Assembly: GCA_002314445.1 (NCBI GenBank)
Contig: DCFX01000020.1
Location: 39,993 to 103,992, forward strand
Direction of reading: 5' to 3'
From: Treponema sp. UBA1793
GTDB lineage: Bacteria > Spirochaetota > Spirochaetia > Treponematales > Treponemataceae
Length of the DNA: 64,000 nt
The position numbers and the translations under genes are program-made. Positions within the stretch are counted from its first letter, which is position 1. Every line of letters begins with the position of its first letter. The notes beneath the pieces are model-generated. The model was not told the DNA's origin. It saw only the letters and a program-made list of their open reading frames with translations, and made no database searches. Shown in pieces: positions 17,845-25,603 of the stretch.

Positions 17845-18279
17845 TTATTTTTCAAAATTTTCCGCAATCCGCGTAAGATACCCGCAAACCTGCTGCTGCT
17901 CATCTGCCGAAAACCCCTTATAAAACGTTTTGAGCAGTTCACCTGACAGATCCGCTGTTATTTCGTTATATTTTCTGCCTTTTGCAGTAAGTGAAATAAG
18001 TTTGCTGCGTGCATCGGCAGGACTTTCAATGCTCTTTACAAAACCTTCCTGCTCGAGTTTCCGTACAAGTACAGTTGCTGTAGATTTGTCGCGGTTTATC
18101 CGCTGAGCCAGTTCTTTCATTTGAAGAGAATCCTGAAGGGAAAGCTGAAACAATATAAAACCGTGAGAAGAGACAAAATGGGGGAGTCCCTTTTCTGCGA
18201 GACGCTTCGTGAGAAAATCTGCAGTATCGGAATGAATCCGTGACAGCAGCGACATGCTTGAATTAATGTCATTTTTCAT
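17845..18279 (-). CDS. MarR-family transcriptional regulator
   Basis: A 144-residue winged-helix regulator. The recognition region QMKELAQRINRDKSTATVLV and the wing with ADARSKLISLTAKGRK are typical of MarR proteins. Its gene lies directly upstream of the transporter promoter, which carries a palindrome suited to a dimer, so it probably represses the nucleoside transporter and releases it on ligand binding. Its own promoter places transcription start at the ATG (leaderless). An internal ATG (codon 9) lacks a ribosome binding site and is less likely. Confidence 0.93.
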   Translation of the reverse strand: MKNDINSSMSLLSRIHSDTADFLTKRLAEKGLPHFVSSHGFILFQLSLQDSLQMKELAQRINRDKSTATVLVRKLEQEGFVKSIESPADARSKLISLTAKGRKYNEITADLSGELLKTFYKGFSADEQQQVCGYLTRIAENFEK

Positions 18280-18285
18280 GGTTTT

Positions 18286-18314
18286 AGTATAACCTTTGTT
18301 GCTTTTGAACGCAA
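18286..18314 (-). promoter_or_regulatory. Promoter of marR-family gene, predicted leaderless
   Basis: On the minus strand TTGCGT (18309-18314) and TATACT (18286-18291) are 17 nt apart. The -10 box ends 6 nt before the ATG (18279). The divergent promoter of the membrane protein gene overlaps it on the other strand. Confidence 0.7.
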
Positions 18315-18327
18315 ATAGATGTAATAT
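18299..18327 (+). promoter_or_regulatory. Promoter of membrane protein gene, predicted leaderless
   Basis: TTGCTT at 18299-18304 and TAATAT at 18322-18327, 17 nt apart, with 6 nt from the -10 box to the ATG at 18334. Its -35 box lies inside the spacer of the divergent marR-type promoter, so the two polymerases should compete. Confidence 0.7.
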
Positions 18328-18333
18328 AAAAAT

Positions 18334-19119
18334 ATGTATTTATTTTTCATCAAAAAGAATTTTTGCGACGGCTGGGATAATATGATGGCTGTTATTATTC
18401 CAAACCTTATTGTCCTTGCCGGAATACTTGGATTTACTTCCCTTATCTACGTTTCCAGAAATATAGTGCCGCTTGCTGTCATCTTTCTTTTTCTGGCTTT
18501 AATTGCAATTTCTATTTTGACCTTTGCGTTTGGAGATTCTGCTGCGCAGATTGCGAATTTCGGCGGAGTGCACGTTGCTGATTACTTTAAAGCAATACCA
18601 GGATGCATAAAAGACGGAGCCCTGTTCGGTCTTCTGACCGGATGTATTGTTGTAGCAACGTATGTAAGTATTCCTTTTTATTTTGCACAGAAATCCCTCA
18701 TCAGTATTTTTATAGGTGCTCTGTTTACGTGGGTTGTCGTTATAGTACTTCTCGCACTTCAGTGGTTTGTGGCAATCCGGTCTCTCATGCATAACGATTT
18801 TAAAAAATGCCTCAAAAAATGTTTTATCATTTTCTTTGACAATACAGGATTTTCACTATTTATGGCATTATACACGCTCGTACTGCTTGCATTGTCCATT
18901 CTGATGGTAGGGCTGCTTCCCTCTGCGGCGGGCATTACCCTGGGTCAGGTAAATGCACTGCGTCTGCGGCTGTATAAGTATGATTATCTCGAGAAACATC
19001 CGGAGTTAAAGACTTCAAAGGACCGTAAATATATTCCCTGGACAGAGCTTATTCAGGATGATAAGGAAATGCTCGGTCCCCGTTCATTTAAATCATTTAT
19101 ATTCCCCTGGAAGGAATAG
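18334..19119 (+). CDS. Multispanning membrane protein, DUF624-like
   Basis: A 261-residue integral membrane protein with five to six hydrophobic segments (about residues 18-40, 46-66, 92-112, 121-144, 172-200). The N-terminal pattern NFCDGWDNM and overall layout resemble the DUF624/YesL family, whose role is unknown but often linked to sugar uptake. The C-terminus is a charged cytoplasmic tail (KTSKDRKYIPWTEL). The gene is monocistronic, divergent from the MarR regulator, and followed by the RNA gene. Confidence 0.75.
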   Translation: MYLFFIKKNFCDGWDNMMAVIIPNLIVLAGILGFTSLIYVSRNIVPLAVIFLFLALIAISILTFAFGDSAAQIANFGGVHVADYFKAIPGCIKDGALFGLLTGCIVVATYVSIPFYFAQKSLISIFIGALFTWVVVIVLLALQWFVAIRSLMHNDFKKCLKKCFIIFFDNTGFSLFMALYTLVLLALSILMVGLLPSAAGITLGQVNALRLRLYKYDYLEKHPELKTSKDRKYIPWTELIQDDKEMLGPRSFKSFIFPWKE

Positions 19120-19169
19120 AAAACTGATCGTGCACGGATGGTTTACGATACTATTTTTGATGATTTTGC

Positions 19170-19197
19170 TTGCATTTCTGTGAAAGTGTGATAATAT
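19170..19197 (+). promoter_or_regulatory. Promoter of structured RNA
   Basis: TTGCAT at 19170-19175, 16-nt spacer, and an extended -10 box TG-A-TAATAT with the hexamer at 19192-19197. Start of transcription is expected near 19203-19205. Confidence 0.6.
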
Positions 19198-19202
19198 TCT
19201 AA

Positions 19203-19439
19203 GTGGTGAGAGGAACAGAGCGTGTGAAGCACGCGGAATGGTAAAGAAATACCATTTATGACCAGCACAGTGGAGGGCAGCCAATGACTGAAAATCCGCC
19301 GTTCAGAGTAGAGTGCATAGTCACCATTTAATTGCTTTCGACCAGCCTGCAGAGGCTGAGTATGAAGAGACGGTCAACAGACTCAACCAGGATAGAGTTA
19401 TCTGTGACCCACAAATGCCGGCGTTAGGCCGGCTTTTTT
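19203..19439 (+). ncRNA. Unassigned structured RNA with own promoter and terminator
   Basis: This stretch of about 235 nt has a promoter, several hairpins and a terminator but no convincing reading frame. Visible pairings: GTGG 19203-19206 with CCAC 19409-19412 and ACAGA 19215-19219 with TCTGT 19401-19405 (a closing stem with an asymmetric internal loop); GCGTG/CACGC near 19220-19235; ATGGTA/TACCAT near 19238-19256; CAGCC/GGCTG near 19344-19359; GATA/TATC near 19391-19402. I compared it by eye with RNase P RNA, tmRNA, SRP RNA, 6S RNA and common riboswitches and found none of their signature motifs. It could be a lineage-specific regulatory RNA or a diverged 6S-like RNA. Confidence 0.6.
19417..19439 (+). 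terminator. Intrinsic terminator of the structured RNA
   Basis: GCCGGC (19417-19422), loop GTTAG, GCCGGC (19428-19433), then six T. A textbook rho-independent terminator. Confidence 0.93.
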
Positions 19440-19440
19440 G

Positions 19441-19512
19441 TTCCCTGTGAAGAATTTTTCCGCCGGTAATTTTATTCATGCGGAGGGTTTAATACCCCGA
19501 CGCTTGCGGTGG
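19441..19512. other. Non-coding stretch with imperfect hairpin, possible IS-end remnant
   Basis: No gene seen. Near its right end ACCCCGACGCTTGCGGTGG can fold as a short imperfect stem around TT. The sequence style (GGAGGGTTTAATACCCCG before a hairpin) is like what one finds at ends of insertion sequences, but no transposase is present and I cannot name a family. Confidence 0.3.
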
Positions 19513-19622
19513 CCACTGAAAAAGTGTCAATTTCAAAATTGTAAGTATCGTTTTCGAGATTATTCTCATAATAATTACACTACATATGGGCAAGAAACTG
19601 CTCAAGGGAATTTTTTCAGTGG
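19513..19622. repeat. MITE-like element with 11-bp terminal inverted repeats
   Basis: CCACTGAAAAA at 19513-19523 and its exact reverse complement TTTTTCAGTGG at 19612-19622 bound a 110-bp A/T-rich stretch without a reading frame. Size, terminal repeats and absence of coding capacity fit a miniature inverted-repeat transposable element. No clear target-site duplication is visible. Further copies in the genome would be needed to confirm it. Confidence 0.5.
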
Positions 19623-19677
19623 TCTCTTGTGTCAGGGTTTGTGATTTTTGTAGCAGCATATCAATTATTATACAAAT

Positions 19678-19709
19678 AAAAAGGCGCCTGCATTTACAGG
19701 CACCTTTTT
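19678..19709. terminator. Bidirectional terminator downstream of the KaiC-like gene
   Basis: AAAAAGGCGCCTG (19678-19690) pairs with CAGGCACCTTTTT (19697-19709) with one mismatch and a 6-nt loop. On the minus strand it ends the fusA operon. Confidence 0.88.
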
Positions 19710-19743
19710 AGTATTTATCAACAGAAATACTCTGTACTTTTTC

Positions 19744-20424
19744 TTATTTTGTGGTCATAAGCAAAGTTTTCGGATCCAGGTTGATGGTTTCCGCTATATC
19801 CTTGTTGTCACGGAGCTTCATCACATTGAGTGTGATGCAGTTCTGTGCAGGAGCAAGGTGGCAGACTGCTGAAAAATAGGGCTGAAGTTCAGCACGGCAT
19901 GAATCGCCGAGTTTTGAACTCTCTTTTGTATCGCTGAACCAAGCTGTGACTTTTTCGTCTTTTACGAATTTATCAACTGCAGCAATATCGTCCTTTGATA
20001 CTTTGTCCATATTAAGACCATCAATTATAAGTGCGGAAACTTTTATACCGCCATCCTTCAGCGCGTGAAGAGTATTGATGACTTTCGGCAGTGTGAACGT
20101 TTCCTGATTGAAGTTGAGGATCGTACGGTCACGTACAATGCTGTCCTTCAGTTCAGAAGAATCGTTCATATTCTTCTTCTTTGAAATTTCCGTAAATATG
20201 CTGTCATACCAGGAAATTACATTTGAAGAATGCTGGTCGAAAGAGACATGAACAAGCTGCTTCCCGTGAAGAAGTGCGTCGAGACCAAACTGTACGAGGA
20301 CAGATGTCTTGCCGAGTCCTTTTTTTGAAGTGATGAGGCCCATTTCACCGTCTTTAAGTCCGCCGTCTGTAATATTATCGAAACTGCGGACGGGGCTGTG
20401 GTCAATAAGATCTTTTTTATCCAT
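19744..20424 (-). CDS. RecA/KaiC-like P-loop ATPase
   Basis: A 226-residue protein with a RecA/DnaB/KaiC-like nucleotide site. Walker A is GLITSKKGLGKTSVLVQ (about residues 29-45), and a hydrophobic strand ending in Asp (KVSALIIDGLN) suits Walker B. The middle (FDQHSSNVISWYDSIFTEIS) resembles KaiC-type second motifs. I place the start at ATG 20424, 8 nt after AAGGAG; two further in-frame starts lie within 9 nt upstream. It follows fusA by about 12 nt and must be co-transcribed, suggesting a link to translation or energy sensing, but its function is unknown. Confidence 0.75.
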   Translation of the reverse strand: MDKKDLIDHSPVRSFDNITDGGLKDGEMGLITSKKGLGKTSVLVQFGLDALLHGKQLVHVSFDQHSSNVISWYDSIFTEISKKKNMNDSSELKDSIVRDRTILNFNQETFTLPKVINTLHALKDGGIKVSALIIDGLNMDKVSKDDIAAVDKFVKDEKVTAWFSDTKESSKLGDSCRAELQPYFSAVCHLAPAQNCITLNVMKLRDNKDIAETINLDPKTLLMTTK

Positions 20425-20436
20425 GTACATCACTCC

Positions 20437-22524
20437 TTATCTCTGTTCAGCCTTGCGCTGTTCCTGATACTTTTTCTGGAGTTCTTCTGCAACTGCATTC
20501 GGAACACGACCGTACTTCAGGAATTCCATGGTAAATTCAGCCTTTCCCTGTGTGGATGAGCGGAGAATTGTTGAGAATCCGAACATTTCGGAAAGCGGTA
20601 CTTCAGCATTGACTGTTGAAGTATTGTTTTCATCAGTCGTATCCACAATGACACCGCGGCGCTGGTTGATAAGGCCGAACATATTGCCCTGGAACTCTGT
20701 CGGTCCCGAAATGGAGACCTTCATAATCGGTTCAAGAATAACTGGTTTTGCCTTTTCATATCCCTCGCGGAATGCTCCGATTGCAGCCATCTGGAATGCT
20801 ATATCGGAAGAATCGACAGGGTGATACTGACCGTCGTTGATGGTCATCTTTACGCCGACAATCGGGAAGCCGATGAGTGTGCCTTTTTCCAGAGCCTTGC
20901 GGAAGCCTTTATCGCAGGACGGGATGTATTCATTGGGAATTGCACCGCCTTTAATTGCGTCCACAAACTCGTAGTCTTTTCCTTCGAGCGGTTCCATGAT
21001 ACCTGCAACACGTCCGTACTGACCGGAACCACCAGTCTGCTTTTTATGCGTGTAGTTGAATGTTGCGCTCTGAGTAATAGATTCACGGTATGCAACCTGA
21101 GGCTGTCCGACCGTAACTTCGCAGTTATATTCACGTTTCATACGTTCAACGTAAACTGCCAGATGAAGTTCGCCCATACCTTTGATGATTGTTTCGTTCG
21201 ATTCAGGATCGACGAACGTCTGGAATGTCGGATCTTCTTTTGTAAAGCGGTTAAGTGCTTTACCCAGCTGGTCTGCTGCAGCCTTATCTTTCGGCATTAT
21301 GGACTGGGAGATAACCGGGGTCGGCACAAACATAGAAGCCATGGAATAGTTAAGCCCGCCGCCTGTGAATGTATCACCGGAAGCGCACTCGATACCGAAC
21401 AATGCAACGATGTCACCAGGAGTTGCTTCGTTAATATCTTCCATTTTGTTGGAATTCATGCGTACAAGACGTCCTACCTTGAACTTCTTGCGTGCACGGG
21501 TATTGTAAAGTTCACAGCCTTTTGCGATAGTTCCCTGGTAGACACGGACATAGGTAAGCTGACCATACTGACCGTCGTCAAGTTTGAATGCAAGCGCGAT
21601 AGTCGGCTTATCCGGTTTTGATTCGAGAATGACAGGCGCTTCGTTATTGTCAAGGTCAAGTGCAGTATTTTTGACTTCAGTCGGATCAGGCAGATAGCGT
21701 GTAACACCGTCAAGCAGCGGCTGAATACCTTTGTTTGTATGTGCTGAACCGCAGAAAACACCGACGAACTGTTCTGCAAGCGTTCCCTTACGGCATGCTG
21801 CAATAATTTCTTCTTCTGTTTCTTTTCCTTCGAGTGCATCTTCCATCAGCTGGTCATCAAACATTGAAGCTGCATCGACAAGATCCTGCCGGTATTTCTT
21901 TGCATCTTCGACGAGGTATGCAGGAATTTCCGCGACACGAACATCAACACCATCGTTGCCCTCAAAATAGAGTGCTTTCATGGCAATAAGATCGACAACA
22001 CCTTCGAGTTTATCTTCAAGACCAATCGGAATTTCCATCATATGAGCATTCAGTCCGAGTTTATCGCGGAGCTGTTTGCAGACACGGAGCGGATTAGCAC
22101 CCTGACGGTCGCATTTATTGACGAATGCCATGCGGGGTACATGATAGCGCTTGAGCTGGCGGTCAACGGTGATTGACTGAGACTGAACACCCGCGACTGC
22201 GCAGAGAACGAGGATTGCTCCATCGAGAACACGGAGTGCGCGCTCAACTTCAATTGTAAAGTCAACGTGGCCGGGTGTATCAATCAGATTGATTGTATAA
22301 CCTTTCCATGTGACCTGTGTTGCTGCAGACTGAATCGTGATACCACGTTCACGTTCCAGATCCATACTGTCCATTGTGGCACCGACACCATCTTTGCCGT
22401 GAACTTCATGAATCTGATGAATTTTGTTGCAATAGAACAGAATTCGTTCCGACAGAGTGGTTTTACCCGAGTCAATGTGGGCACTAATACCGATATTCCG
22501 TACTTTGGAAATATCAAAGTCCAT
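20437..22524 (-). CDS. fusA: Elongation factor G (spirochete/mitochondrial-like type)
   Basis: A 695-residue translational GTPase. G1 is AHIDSGKTT, the switch region GITIQSAAT, G3 DTPGHVDF, G4 NKCDRQGA. The opening RNIGISAHIDSGKTTLSERI is the form shared by mitochondrial EF-G1 and the spd-type EF-G of spirochetes, planctomycetes and some deltaproteobacteria, and it differs from canonical EF-G (AHIDAGKT). Spirochetes of this kind commonly carry a second, distinct EF-G; none is in this window. A GAGGT ribosome binding site and a good promoter lie upstream. Confidence 0.95.
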   Translation of the reverse strand: MDFDISKVRNIGISAHIDSGKTTLSERILFYCNKIHQIHEVHGKDGVGATMDSMDLERERGITIQSAATQVTWKGYTINLIDTPGHVDFTIEVERALRVLDGAILVLCAVAGVQSQSITVDRQLKRYHVPRMAFVNKCDRQGANPLRVCKQLRDKLGLNAHMMEIPIGLEDKLEGVVDLIAMKALYFEGNDGVDVRVAEIPAYLVEDAKKYRQDLVDAASMFDDQLMEDALEGKETEEEIIAACRKGTLAEQFVGVFCGSAHTNKGIQPLLDGVTRYLPDPTEVKNTALDLDNNEAPVILESKPDKPTIALAFKLDDGQYGQLTYVRVYQGTIAKGCELYNTRARKKFKVGRLVRMNSNKMEDINEATPGDIVALFGIECASGDTFTGGGLNYSMASMFVPTPVISQSIMPKDKAAADQLGKALNRFTKEDPTFQTFVDPESNETIIKGMGELHLAVYVERMKREYNCEVTVGQPQVAYRESITQSATFNYTHKKQTGGSGQYGRVAGIMEPLEGKDYEFVDAIKGGAIPNEYIPSCDKGFRKALEKGTLIGFPIVGVKMTINDGQYHPVDSSDIAFQMAAIGAFREGYEKAKPVILEPIMKVSISGPTEFQGNMFGLINQRRGVIVDTTDENNTSTVNAEVPLSEMFGFSTILRSSTQGKAEFTMEFLKYGRVPNAVAEELQKKYQEQRKAEQR

Positions 22525-22569
22525 ATTGTTTACCTCTTATAAATAATATCCCAAGATAGAGTATTAATA

Positions 22570-22598
22570 AATATACCTTATTATACCTGTTTATTCAA
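22570..22598 (-). promoter_or_regulatory. Promoter of fusA
   Basis: On the minus strand TTGAAT (22593-22598) and TATATT (22570-22575) are 17 nt apart. The leader is about 40 nt and contains the ribosome binding site AGAGGT. Confidence 0.6.
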
Positions 22599-22732
22599 CT
22601 ACTCCGATGACTATTGTCAAATCCAGGCAGCAGGTTCATGCCCGTAAAGAAAAATATAATTCCTTCCTGCTGTACCTGCATAATGGTATCCGCTTTTATG
22701 CTTTGTATCAAGGAGCCGCGCTCTTCTGTCGA

Positions 22733-23779
22733 TTACGATCGTACAGCCCAGCGCAGCCGCACTGAGCGGGAGCGGGGATTACTGTAGCGCTCTTCCTTGC
22801 TTTCTCTTATTTCCTTGTCCTGAATACGGGAATACAAACCGCATTCTTTTCCCTCTTCAAACGACCTGACTACCCGGTCGTCCTCTCCTCTGTGAAACGT
22901 AAGGATTACCGCGCGTCCGCCGGATTTAAGGCAGTACGGCAGATTTGACAAAAAAACATCCAATGCCTGAAACTCTTCATTTACGTCTATCCGCAGAGCC
23001 TGATATACCCGCCGTTCTGCTTTTAGTATTTCCCGTTCAGTGCGTTGTAATCCTGTCAGCGTTTCCCGTATGATTCCTGAAAGATCTTCTGTTGTAAGCA
23101 TTTTCTCACGGTTTTGAAAAACGGCATGAGCAATTGGTTCCGCATCGGGTTCATCAGCGTTATTCCGTAAAATAAATGCAAGTTTACCTTCCGGAATGCG
23201 TGTCAGCAGATGAGATGCAGTCTCTCCTGTCTGCTGATCCATCCGCATATCAAGCGGACCGTCATTCTTAAAGGTAAAACCACGTTCCGGATTGTCTATC
23301 TGCATGGAAGAAACACCCAGATCGGCCAGAATCATGTCGACACAGGGATGTTTGACCGATGAAAGTATTTTTGGAAGAGCTTCAAAATTTGTATGTATCG
23401 CGGCAAACGACTCAGGGCCGAATCCTTTTGCACGAATTCGTGATTCTGTTTTAGCCAGCTCTTCAGAATCAACGTCAAGTCCGTAGAGCATTCCGCCTGG
23501 CAGGATTTTTCTTAGTATTTCACAGGTGTGCCCGCCATACCCGAGCGTAGCATCTACCGCTGTTTCTCCGGGCTTTGGATCAAGAATTGTAAGTACTTCC
23601 TGCAGGCAAACCGGACGGTGGGTGCCGGCCGGAGTATCTCCCCGGGAAATAATATGCTGGATGTCTTCCTTGTATTTTTCGGGATTTAATTCCTTGTATT
23701 TTTCAGAAAAGGTATGAGGGTGCGTACCTGCATAACGTATTCTTCGTTTATGCGGTTGAACAGAAACCTGATCGTCCAT
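22733..23779 (-). CDS. rsmH: 16S rRNA m4C1402 methyltransferase RsmH
   Basis: Methylates C1402 of 16S rRNA. The 348-residue protein shows HRPVCLQEVL, the SAM-binding motif VDATLGYGGHT, DLGVSSMQID and GPLDMRMDQ, and RLRWAVRS at the end. It has about 55 extra residues before the usual HxPV start. I choose ATG 23779 because AGGGAG lies 7 nt before it and an extended -10 promoter lies just upstream; a longer open frame from 23872 would span the promoter. Usually it opens the dcw cluster, but here no ftsL follows. Confidence 0.95.
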   Translation of the reverse strand: MDDQVSVQPHKRRIRYAGTHPHTFSEKYKELNPEKYKEDIQHIISRGDTPAGTHRPVCLQEVLTILDPKPGETAVDATLGYGGHTCEILRKILPGGMLYGLDVDSEELAKTESRIRAKGFGPESFAAIHTNFEALPKILSSVKHPCVDMILADLGVSSMQIDNPERGFTFKNDGPLDMRMDQQTGETASHLLTRIPEGKLAFILRNNADEPDAEPIAHAVFQNREKMLTTEDLSGIIRETLTGLQRTEREILKAERRVYQALRIDVNEEFQALDVFLSNLPYCLKSGGRAVILTFHRGEDDRVVRSFEEGKECGLYSRIQDKEIRESKEERYSNPRSRSVRLRWAVRS

Positions 23780-23799
23780 TTTTTTGCTCCCTGGCGCAT

Positions 23800-23808
23800 A
23801 GTATACCA
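23800..23808 (-). promoter_or_regulatory. Extended -10 promoter of rsmH
   Basis: On the minus strand TG-G-TATACT with the hexamer at 23800-23805. No clear -35 box. About 14 nt of leader precede the AGGGAG ribosome binding site region. Confidence 0.5.
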
Positions 23809-23977
23809 TAGTATCCGGCTGTTGGGGAATCTGCCGTGTGAACGTCATTACAGTACAGCTGCATAGTACCATTGGATTCGGAGTAAGATGAGCTGGTTAG
23901 CCAATGCAATTTTTTGTAGTTTTAAGAAGTGTTGTTCTGGGCAGGCTTTTTATTTGATACTGCTGCGATGTATGTGT

Positions 23978-25447
23978 TCAGTATTCTGTTTTAATATTTA
24001 TCCGCGCGGTATATTTAAGATACCTTGAAGAAAAAGTGCATGCAAACCCGAGTGAGGCTGTTCCTCCATCGTAGTCACCGTCTTTCTGTCCGAACGAGGT
24101 TTTTGCGGATGTTGAAGTGCGTATACCCTTTCCGGTTGTATTTAACGAGAGTGTACAGGTTTCTTCCGCAGAATTTTCCGAAAATGTACAGGATGCCGAA
24201 GCAGAAGAGCGTATACCTGACTTTGAGTGTGAGAACCGGGCTGCAGCAGTGTATCCTGTTGCAGCTGCGGATTCTTCTGTGTCGTCCAGAAAACGGATGG
24301 AAGATGTTCCGAATGAGAGTTCGCCTGAGATATATTTATCGGTGTATCGTGTTTCAAACGCATATTTTATATCGCCGTATTCACATTCTCCGCTTCTGTC
24401 TTGCCTGTATTGAACGAGACATGCTGCTCCTGCACATAAAGACGGCAGGCGGGGTGATGCAAATCGCCATGTGTACTGAGGAATGATACGGATCTGCGCG
24501 AGTGTATTGAGCAGCGAATTGTCAGTGCAGCGGATATCTTTTCCATCAGAGGCAAAACCTGCAAAATGAAGTGCAAAACCGCCGAGAGCAAGCTTGTTCT
24601 CACTCCTGTACGTAAGTCGCGGTTTGTCAGACGGTTGTTCATAGGCATTAATAGTAAACAGCGACATGAAGAATTGTGATGTAAAAAATGCCTGACATGA
24701 AAACGCCGTGAACCATCCGGGGAGAAAAAAGTTCGTGTTTGAAAACCATGACATACTTGTATTTGAAAGAAAAAATCGTCCTGCAGTAACAGCGAATCCT
24801 GTATTCATCATGCGGGGCAGCTTTACACAGCACACCGCAGAACCTGCGAACGTTTTGTCTTCTCTGTAAAAGAATGAAATACCGGTACCGGAAAATGTGC
24901 GGTATTTTTCAGGTACCTTTATTTCAGCAAATCCTGCAAGCTGTTTTTCACCGGACGAGGCGGACGGAAGCGCGGATGAAAGCCCTGTTTTTGTGGAAAA
25001 TGATTTTGCAAGGGGCGATACTGATACAGACAGCTCAGGAGATGAAAGGCGCGTAAAACTGCCGCCGGGAGAGAGTGTGCCTGTCAAGACTTTAACCGGG
25101 AAGTGTATGAACCGGTTAAAGCTGAAAGCTGCGCCGTACTGAGGTTTTTTGGCAAGAGCACAGAAATCAGAAAAAGAAGAAACGGTACTGTAGTCCGCTG
25201 ATGACGTGTCCGGAAGCGTGTCGTATATCCTGATGTCGCAGTCACGGAACAGTGCGCGCATACCGGCTGTCCCTCCTGCAGAATACAGAGCTGAATTTTC
25301 AGCCGGAATATCAAGAGATGCAGAAGCTGACAGGTCCAGCTGATAAAAGAGCTGCTTCGTCTGCGGTTCTGCCCCAAGCGGACATAATATGAAACAGACC
25401 AGCGTTCTGAGCACTGATAAAGCGGATTGATTATGAAAATTTTTCAT
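23978..25447 (-). CDS. Putative outer-membrane beta-barrel protein
   Basis: A 489-residue protein that I do not recognise. An N-terminal hydrophobic stretch (ALSVLRTLVCFILCPLGAEP, residues 9-28) can serve as a signal peptide. The rest is rich in Ser, Thr, Ala and aromatic residues in short alternating strands, and it ends YLKYTARINIKTEY, a strand-like aromatic C-terminus. These traits suggest an outer-membrane barrel. It stands alone, and its ribosome binding site is unclear. No family could be assigned. Confidence 0.7.
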   Translation of the reverse strand: MKNFHNQSALSVLRTLVCFILCPLGAEPQTKQLFYQLDLSASASLDIPAENSALYSAGGTAGMRALFRDCDIRIYDTLPDTSSADYSTVSSFSDFCALAKKPQYGAAFSFNRFIHFPVKVLTGTLSPGGSFTRLSSPELSVSVSPLAKSFSTKTGLSSALPSASSGEKQLAGFAEIKVPEKYRTFSGTGISFFYREDKTFAGSAVCCVKLPRMMNTGFAVTAGRFFLSNTSMSWFSNTNFFLPGWFTAFSCQAFFTSQFFMSLFTINAYEQPSDKPRLTYRSENKLALGGFALHFAGFASDGKDIRCTDNSLLNTLAQIRIIPQYTWRFASPRLPSLCAGAACLVQYRQDRSGECEYGDIKYAFETRYTDKYISGELSFGTSSIRFLDDTEESAAATGYTAAARFSHSKSGIRSSASASCTFSENSAEETCTLSLNTTGKGIRTSTSAKTSFGQKDGDYDGGTASLGFACTFSSRYLKYTARINIKTEY

Positions 25448-25494
25448 ATACTATAATTCGCTTCAAATGTGTATTTCCGGATCGTTTTTAAAAT

Positions 25495-25538
25495 AAAAAA
25501 AGCCGACCCGCAGTTTTTTCTTACGGATCGGCCTTTTT
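25495..25538. terminator. Terminator downstream of the SPOR-domain gene
   Basis: GCCGACCCG (25502-25510) pairs with CGGATCGGC (25524-25532) with one mismatch, flanked by A- and T-runs, so it works on both strands and ends the polA-coaE-SPOR operon. Confidence 0.88.
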
Positions 25539-25603
25539 CTTCAATGTCCAAAACGAAGTTTTCAGACAGCCCCATGGGGCGGATTATTAAATAGATACTG
25601 TTT

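Noticed and set aside
22620..22760. An open stretch on the minus strand behind rsmH, in the place where ftsL is often found.
   Set aside because: The frame of about 55 codons has no ATG, GTG or TTG start and overlaps the rsmH end. It shows no FtsL-like membrane helix. It may be a gene remnant, but support is too thin.
23780..23872. Longer N-terminus for RsmH.
   Set aside because: The extension would cover the extended -10 promoter, and the internal ATG at 23779 has a good ribosome binding site.
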